A stretch of DNA of 64,000 bases from Sutcliffiella sp. FSL R7-0096 (lineage in GTDB: Bacteria > Bacillota > Bacilli > Bacillales > Bacillaceae_I): the NCBI RefSeq assembly GCF_038595065.1, contig NZ_CP152003.1:1530001-1594000 (forward strand), given 5' to 3'. Below, one piece after another: positions 60,263-64,000 of the stretch. Position numbers and translations under genes: made by a program. Within the stretch, counting starts at the first letter, position 1. Each line of letters starts with the position of its first letter. Under the pieces are notes generated by a model. It saw nothing but the letters and a program-made list of their open reading frames with translations, ran no database searches and was not told the DNA's origin.

Positions 60263-61014
60263 AACCTGGAGTAAAGCGACTCGTATTTTTTGCTTCACTA
60301 TTTATAATTTGGGAAGTTGCAGTGCTTTTAATTGGTTGGTCTCCTGCGGTTATGCCAAAGCCTTCCAATGTAGCGATTGCCCTTTATCAGGGGTTCATGG
60401 ATATGACACTGGTATATGACCTTGCTGCAAGCTTTAAAAGGCTAGGAATAGGATTGTTCTTGGCCTTGATTATAGGAACATTACTTGGGATATGGCTAGC
60501 GAAGTCCAAAACTGCGGATGAAACAGTGGGGACCCTTGTTCTAGCGCTACAAAGTGTACCGAGTATCGTATGGTTGCCGCTTGCTATCATATGGTTTGGC
60601 TTTAACGAAACGGCCATTATTTTTATTGTGACCCTTGGGGGGACTTTGGTAATGACCATTAATATGAGGATGGGAATCAAAAGTGTCCCTCCGTTATATA
60701 TAAAGGCAGCTTCCACGATGGGAGCATCCGGAATTGAAATGTTTTGGAAAATCATTTTACCTGCTTCAGTTCCATACGCGGTGACAGGAGCGAGGCTCGC
60801 GTGGGCATTCGCATGGAGAGCGCTGATGGCAGCTGAGCTGCTTAGTATGGGACCTGGTTTAGGGTACACGTTGAAATATGCAGCGGATTTCGGTCAGATG
60901 AGTCTGGTATTCGGTGTTATCATCATCATTTGTGTAATCGGTTCAGTGGTAGATTTAGTTATCTTCCAGCGCTTTGAGAAAAATGTCATTAAACGCTGGG
61001 GCTTGGAATTATAA
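60259..61014 (+). CDS. ytlD: ABC transporter permease (SsuC/TauC-like)
   Basis: The product is 251 residues with six predicted membrane segments. The BPD_transp_1 EAA loop appears as IKAASTMGASGIEMFWKIIL with PASVPYAVTGARLAWAFAWR. It overlaps the ATP-binding gene by four bases (ATGA), so translation is coupled. Partner of the proteins at 59489 and 61024. Substrate specificity is not decided by this subunit. Confidence 0.85.
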   Translation: MKPGVKRLVFFASLFIIWEVAVLLIGWSPAVMPKPSNVAIALYQGFMDMTLVYDLAASFKRLGIGLFLALIIGTLLGIWLAKSKTADETVGTLVLALQSVPSIVWLPLAIIWFGFNETAIIFIVTLGGTLVMTINMRMGIKSVPPLYIKAASTMGASGIEMFWKIILPASVPYAVTGARLAWAFAWRALMAAELLSMGPGLGYTLKYAADFGQMSLVFGVIIIICVIGSVVDLVIFQRFEKNVIKRWGLEL

Positions 61015-61023
61015 AAAGCGAGT

Positions 61024-62034
61024 ATGGGAGGAAAAGAGATGAAAAAAGGTTGGTTGTTGGTAAGTGCATTGTTTCTATTATTAATGGGGGCTCTAGCGGG
61101 ATGTGGATCAAGTACAAGTGGGACCAATGGTAAAGAGAAAGTTATAATCGGTTATTTTCCCAATATAGATCATGTGCCAGCGATGGTTGCCCGTGAGAAG
61201 GCTTTGTATGAAGAAGCGTTGGGTGACAAGTATGAAGTGGAATATAAAACATTCCCTGACGGCGGCGCATTCATGACGGCTTTGAAAACAGGTGATATCC
61301 AGGCTGGATTGGTTGGTCCTGGACCAGCGATGAACAACTATGTAAGTGGGGCAGATGTAAAGGTTGTGGCTGGTGCATCATCCGGTGGAACGGTAATCAT
61401 TGCTAGCAAGGAAAGTGGAATCACATCTGTTGAAGGGCTTGATGGGGCAACATTCATCACACCTGGAGTTGGGTGCACACATGATGTGCAGATGGAAACT
61501 TTCCTGAAAGACTTTGGATTGACGTCAGCTCGTATTGGTGGAAGCATGAAACATGTAACAGGGAACCCTGCCCAATATGGCGGGATGTTTGAATCCAAAA
61601 GCGTCGATGCTGCAGCGGTGCCAGAACCATGGGCTTCTCTTCTATCGATTGAACATGGTGCAAATATTCTGGTTGATAGCGATGAGATCTCTTTCGGTAC
61701 AACGCTGCCTAACACAATCTTCGTTACAAGTGGAAAGTTGATTGAAGAAAACAACGAACTTGTTAAAAAGTTAGTGGATGCACATCAGGATTCCGTTGAT
61801 TTTATCTCGGAAAATCCAGAAGAATCCAAAGAGATTGCTATCAAATCAATCAAGGAACTGACTAACCAAGAGCTATCAAGAGAAGTGATTGATTCTGCAT
61901 GGGAAAGAATCCGCTTTACTCATGAAGTGGACGCGGAAGTGGTGCAAGAATTTGCTAACTCTTCCTTTGATCTTAAATTTCTGAAAGAGAAACCGGATTT
62001 CACGGAATTCATTGATACTCAGTTCGTTGACTAG
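61024..62034 (+). CDS. ytlA: ABC transporter substrate-binding lipoprotein (SsuA/NMT1-like)
   Basis: The product is 336 residues. The lipobox is LMGALAGCGSSTSG (Cys at about residue 25). The mature part has the NMT1/SsuA pattern: VIIGYFPNIDHVPAMVAREK, FPDGGAFMTALKTGDIQAGL, VAGASSGGTVIIASKESGI, AAAVPEPWASLLSIEHGANI. Binds the transported small molecule outside the membrane and is anchored by a diacylglyceryl Cys. ATG 61024 or the in-frame ATG 61039 (GGAGGAAAAGAG upstream) is the start; the latter has the better site. Confidence 0.85.
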   Translation: MGGKEMKKGWLLVSALFLLLMGALAGCGSSTSGTNGKEKVIIGYFPNIDHVPAMVAREKALYEEALGDKYEVEYKTFPDGGAFMTALKTGDIQAGLVGPGPAMNNYVSGADVKVVAGASSGGTVIIASKESGITSVEGLDGATFITPGVGCTHDVQMETFLKDFGLTSARIGGSMKHVTGNPAQYGGMFESKSVDAAAVPEPWASLLSIEHGANILVDSDEISFGTTLPNTIFVTSGKLIEENNELVKKLVDAHQDSVDFISENPEESKEIAIKSIKELTNQELSREVIDSAWERIRFTHEVDAEVVQEFANSSFDLKFLKEKPDFTEFIDTQFVD

Positions 62035-62044
62035 CATTATAAAG

Positions 62045-62080
62045 GAGTGTCGGGCTATAATGGTCTCGACGCTTTTTTTA
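62045..62080 (+). terminator. Terminator of the ABC transporter operon
   Basis: AGTGTCGGG / TCTCGACGCT stem (with G-U pairs) followed by seven T. Confidence 0.75.
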
Positions 62081-62099
62081 CGAGTTTGGAGGGATGAAT

Positions 62100-62684
62100 T
62101 TGAAGAAGCTTTGGCCATTGGTTGCAATTATATTTTTACTTCTTCTTGCCGGTTGTGCGAGCAATGAAGTGAACTTAGATGAAGAATTTTCAATGAAACT
62201 GGAAGTTGGTGAATTGGAAGGTGTTAATCAGGATGGACAGTCTATTTCCATTTCAGAAAAAGACGGGGGATATTGGTTGGCCAATTTCATTTTTACAAAT
62301 TGTGATACGGTCTGTCCTCCAATGACTGCCAATATGGCAAGGGTCCAGCGTGAAATGCAAGAATCCGGTTTGGTAGTACCGATTGTATCTTTTAGCATCG
62401 ACCCTGAAAATGATACACCAGATGCATTGAAGGAATATGGTGATTTGTATAAAGCGGATTATTCGGACTGGAATTTTGTAACAGGATATGATCAAGAAAC
62501 AATCGAGCGCTTTGCAAATGTATCTTTCATGGTTCCAGCTTCTAAAGAGGAAGGCTCAGATCAGTATATGCATAGTACGAGTATTTTTCTTGTAGACAAG
62601 GAAGGGTTTGTACGGGAATCTTACAGTGGTTTGGATGTACCATTGGAAGAAATCATGGATGACTTAAAAAAAGTTATAGACTAA
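62100..62684 (+). CDS. SCO1/SenC family copper-binding lipoprotein
   Basis: The product is about 194 residues, TTG 62100 preferred since GGAGGG abuts ATG 62094. The lipobox is LLLLAGCASNE. The SCO copper motif is ANFIFTNCDTVCPPMTANMA (Cys-x3-Cys) with the distal His in SDQYMHSTSIFLVD. These proteins deliver Cu(I) to the Cu-A centre of cytochrome c oxidase or act as thioredoxin-like reductases. Monocistronic with a terminator. The YpmQ (ScoC) name in B. subtilis belongs to another locus, so no symbol is given. Confidence 0.9.
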   Translation: MKKLWPLVAIIFLLLLAGCASNEVNLDEEFSMKLEVGELEGVNQDGQSISISEKDGGYWLANFIFTNCDTVCPPMTANMARVQREMQESGLVVPIVSFSIDPENDTPDALKEYGDLYKADYSDWNFVTGYDQETIERFANVSFMVPASKEEGSDQYMHSTSIFLVDKEGFVRESYSGLDVPLEEIMDDLKKVID

Positions 62685-62722
62685 AGTAATAGCAAGTAAG
62701 GGTTTTCAATAGGGTGTAAAGG

Positions 62723-62755
62723 AAGAGGTGGCAGCAATCGGCTACCTCTTTGTTG
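62723..62755. terminator. Bidirectional terminator
   Basis: AAGAGGTGGC / GCTACCTCTT stem with T-rich tail between the SCO1 and HD-domain genes. Confidence 0.8.
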
Positions 62756-63307
62756 TTAGATGGATTGTTCGTGCGAGTGGGAAGATAGTTGTTGTTTTGG
62801 TAGATAGTGATCGACGAGTTGGTCCAGGTAGTTAATTTTTTCAAGCGCTGTGGCTTTATCTACTTGTTTGTAGTGGTGGTTGCCTCCCGTTTCCTCGTCC
62901 ATTTCATCTGCAAGTTTCACGACCTTTTGCAAGGGGCTCCTCTTTACGTCGATCTCAGGGAGGTAGGAATCGGTGTGCAGAAGAATGGCAACAGAGATCT
63001 GTTTGGCTTTTTGTGGGTTTTCTCCTAAACGAATCAATAGCTTGTGTGCACGCTCCGCACCTTTTATCGCGTGAATGTCATTTTCTCTGTATAGCTCATA
63101 ATCCCATTTTCCTTGCCTGTACCATTCATAATGTCCAATGTCATGAAGTAGAGCAGCTTTTGTAGCCAAGTCGACACTTACATTATATTTAAATGCCAGA
63201 TGGAAGGCATGGTTGGCCACTTCAAGGGCATGAGCAATCCCGGATCGTTTTAAATACTTTTGTGTAATTGGGTGTGTAAAAATATCTGTTAATGTCACTT
63301 CTCTCAT
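62756..63307 (-). CDS. HD-domain hydrolase (YpgQ/HDc type)
   Basis: The product is about 183 residues, start ATG 63307 with CAGGAGGGAG upstream. The HD motif appears as HALEVANHAFHLAFKY, then KAALLHDIGHYEWYRQ (metal His-Asp), and later AILLHTDSYLPEID and LADEMDEETGG. Family members are metal-dependent phosphohydrolases of nucleotides. The actual substrate is unknown. Confidence 0.82.
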   Translation of the reverse strand: MREVTLTDIFTHPITQKYLKRSGIAHALEVANHAFHLAFKYNVSVDLATKAALLHDIGHYEWYRQGKWDYELYRENDIHAIKGAERAHKLLIRLGENPQKAKQISVAILLHTDSYLPEIDVKRSPLQKVVKLADEMDEETGGNHHYKQVDKATALEKINYLDQLVDHYLPKQQLSSHSHEQSI

Positions 63308-63385
63308 GAAAGTCTCCCTCCTGTAAAAATGTGTTTCTTTATAGAATATCATAATTATTAGCAAATGTGCAAGAAATATAAGTAA

Positions 63386-63610
63386 TTAGATGACTTCGTC
63401 CACATATTTTTTCTTCATTGGACGAAAGGAAAGCATATTTTGTAGAAGAAAGGTCCTTTTCATTTGACGAAGGTAACAAAAAGCGACGATGGACTGTTCC
63501 TTGATCTCTAAGACCATGATGTTCCTTTGCGTGATAGCTCCGTTCTTAGCCATATAAATCATTTCAATGGGGGTTCTGGAAACTTTGTACTGCTCAAGCA
63601 ATCGATGCAT
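63386..63610 (-). CDS. 74-residue WYL-like small protein with LexA-type promoter
   Basis: ATG 63610 after AAAGGAGATG. The product (MHRLLEQYKVSRTPIEMIYM, AKNGAITQRNIMVLEIKEQS, VAFCYLRQMKRTFLLQNML) resembles a stand-alone WYL-type fold, a small ligand-sensing domain. Its promoter contains a LexA-like box between -35 and -10, so it looks SOS-inducible. No family name recalled with confidence. Confidence 0.65.
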   Translation of the reverse strand: MHRLLEQYKVSRTPIEMIYMAKNGAITQRNIMVLEIKEQSIVAFCYLRQMKRTFLLQNMLSFRPMKKKYVDEVI

Positions 63611-63631
63611 ATTATCATCTCCTTTACTCTT

Positions 63632-63684
63632 ATTATATACGAACGTACGTTTTGTATACAAGAAAAAACACGAACGTATATTCT
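63632..63684. promoter_or_regulatory. Divergent promoter region with two LexA-like boxes
   Basis: CGAACGTACGTTTT (63640-63653) fits the bacillar LexA box CGAAC-N4-GTTC-type at all but the last bases. It lies between a minus-strand -35 (TTGTAT) and -10 (TATAAT at 63637-63632). A weaker box CGAACGTATATTCT (63671-63684) lies just upstream of the plus-strand promoter of the 63745 gene. Confidence 0.7.
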
Positions 63685-63744
63685 GGTTGTTTTCTGTCGT
63701 GTAAGGAATATACTAGAAATATAAAAAGGGGCAGGTGGTATATT

Positions 63745-64000
63745 GTGAAAGCATCTACAACATTAAAATGGGTGACTGGAGGAATGGAGGCATTTTTGGC
63801 AATCCCGTTTCTTGGGGGCTTAACGGTTATGGGATTCGGGTATTCCCCGTTAACGCTTATGCTAATTCTACATATCATCACATTGGTGTTTAGTGTAAAA
63901 GAAGGTCAAAAATTTCATGGTAGTATTTGGGGGATTGTCGCATCCTGTTTAGGCTGGGTCTTTTTGCTTGGTTGGTTCCTCCACACCATAACGGCTATAA
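63745..64000 (+). CDS. Small membrane protein, start of gene cut by window edge
   Basis: GTG 63745 with GCAGGTGG upstream; the frame stays open to the window end (85 codons visible). At least two to three hydrophobic segments are seen (EAFLAIPFLGGLTVMGFGYS, LTLMLILHIITLVFSV, SIWGIVASCLGWVFLLGWFL). Divergent from the WYL-like gene across LexA-like boxes. No family recognised. Confidence 0.65.
   Translation, partial: MKASTTLKWVTGGMEAFLAIPFLGGLTVMGFGYSPLTLMLILHIITLVFSVKEGQKFHGSIWGIVASCLGWVFLLGWFLHTITAI

Overview
The window reads as chromosome of a low-GC, endospore-forming member of the Bacillaceae. The flanks follow the gene order I recall for the Bacillus subtilis yjb-yjc region: pepF, yizD, the sRNA gene roxS, spxH(yjbH), yjbI, yjbJ, yjbK, yjbL, yjbM, nadF(yjbN), yjbO, prpE, yjbQ and fabI on the left; a yjcA-like gene, yjcZ-like gene, spoVIF, yjcD, yjcF, yjcG and yjcH on the right. 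Gene names rest on remembered family signatures and synteny; no database search was possible.

Region 1 (1-13.3 kb) is the housekeeping block. It covers peptide turnover (pepF), the Spx/ClpXP adaptor, a truncated haemoglobin, a lytic transglycosylase, a CYTH protein, (p)ppGpp synthesis, NAD kinase, a pseudouridine synthase, a symmetric Ap4A hydrolase, a cation/proton antiporter and enoyl-ACP reductase with a FapR-type operator. It also holds RoxS under a Rex-like operator, a five-copy array of tandem hairpins (1461-1714), and two tandem cysteine-containing proteins of spore-surface type at 11.3-12.3 kb.

Region 2 (13.5-44.9 kb) is a spore-surface glycan and coat island. It sits where B. subtilis has cotO-cotZYXWV, and none of those genes is visible here. 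Its first half has CotI/CotS-type kinases (one apparently a pseudokinase), CotSA-type glycosyltransferases, a ytcABC-like operon with a ytdA-like UTP-glucose-1-phosphate uridylyltransferase, an extremely acidic Glu-Glu-Asp repeat protein, a cell-wall amidase, and a four-gene glycosyltransferase / pyruvyltransferase / UDP-GlcNAc epimerase operon. Next come LSm-like small coat-type proteins and a decayed second copy of the ytdA-amidase-small protein block. The second half is more AT-rich and encodes a GDP-L-fucose pathway (manC, gmd, fcl) with fucosyltransferase-like, ATP-grasp, methyltransferase and GT2-like genes. The island ends with likely coat structural proteins.

Region 3 (45-52.6 kb) is sporulation and germination: a coiled-coil protein with a 67-residue internal duplication, a second-type spoVA operon (YhcN-like lipoprotein, SpoVAC, SpoVAD, SpoVAE, DUF1657, DUF421), YjcZ-like, SpoVIF and an Sda-like checkpoint protein. 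Three candidate sigma-K promoters with the pattern AC-N16-CATA-N3-TA precede small coat-type genes, and a fourth, weaker one lies upstream of the 11.7-12.3 kb pair.

Region 4 (52.7-64 kb) returns to conserved genes: a UvrD-like helicase, an MBL-fold hydrolase, a second DUF421 protein, GNAT, a 2'-5' RNA ligase-like protein and an esterase. These are followed by a nitrate/sulfonate/taurine-type ABC transporter behind a palindromic operator, an SCO1 protein, an HD-domain protein, and a divergent pair separated by two LexA-like boxes.
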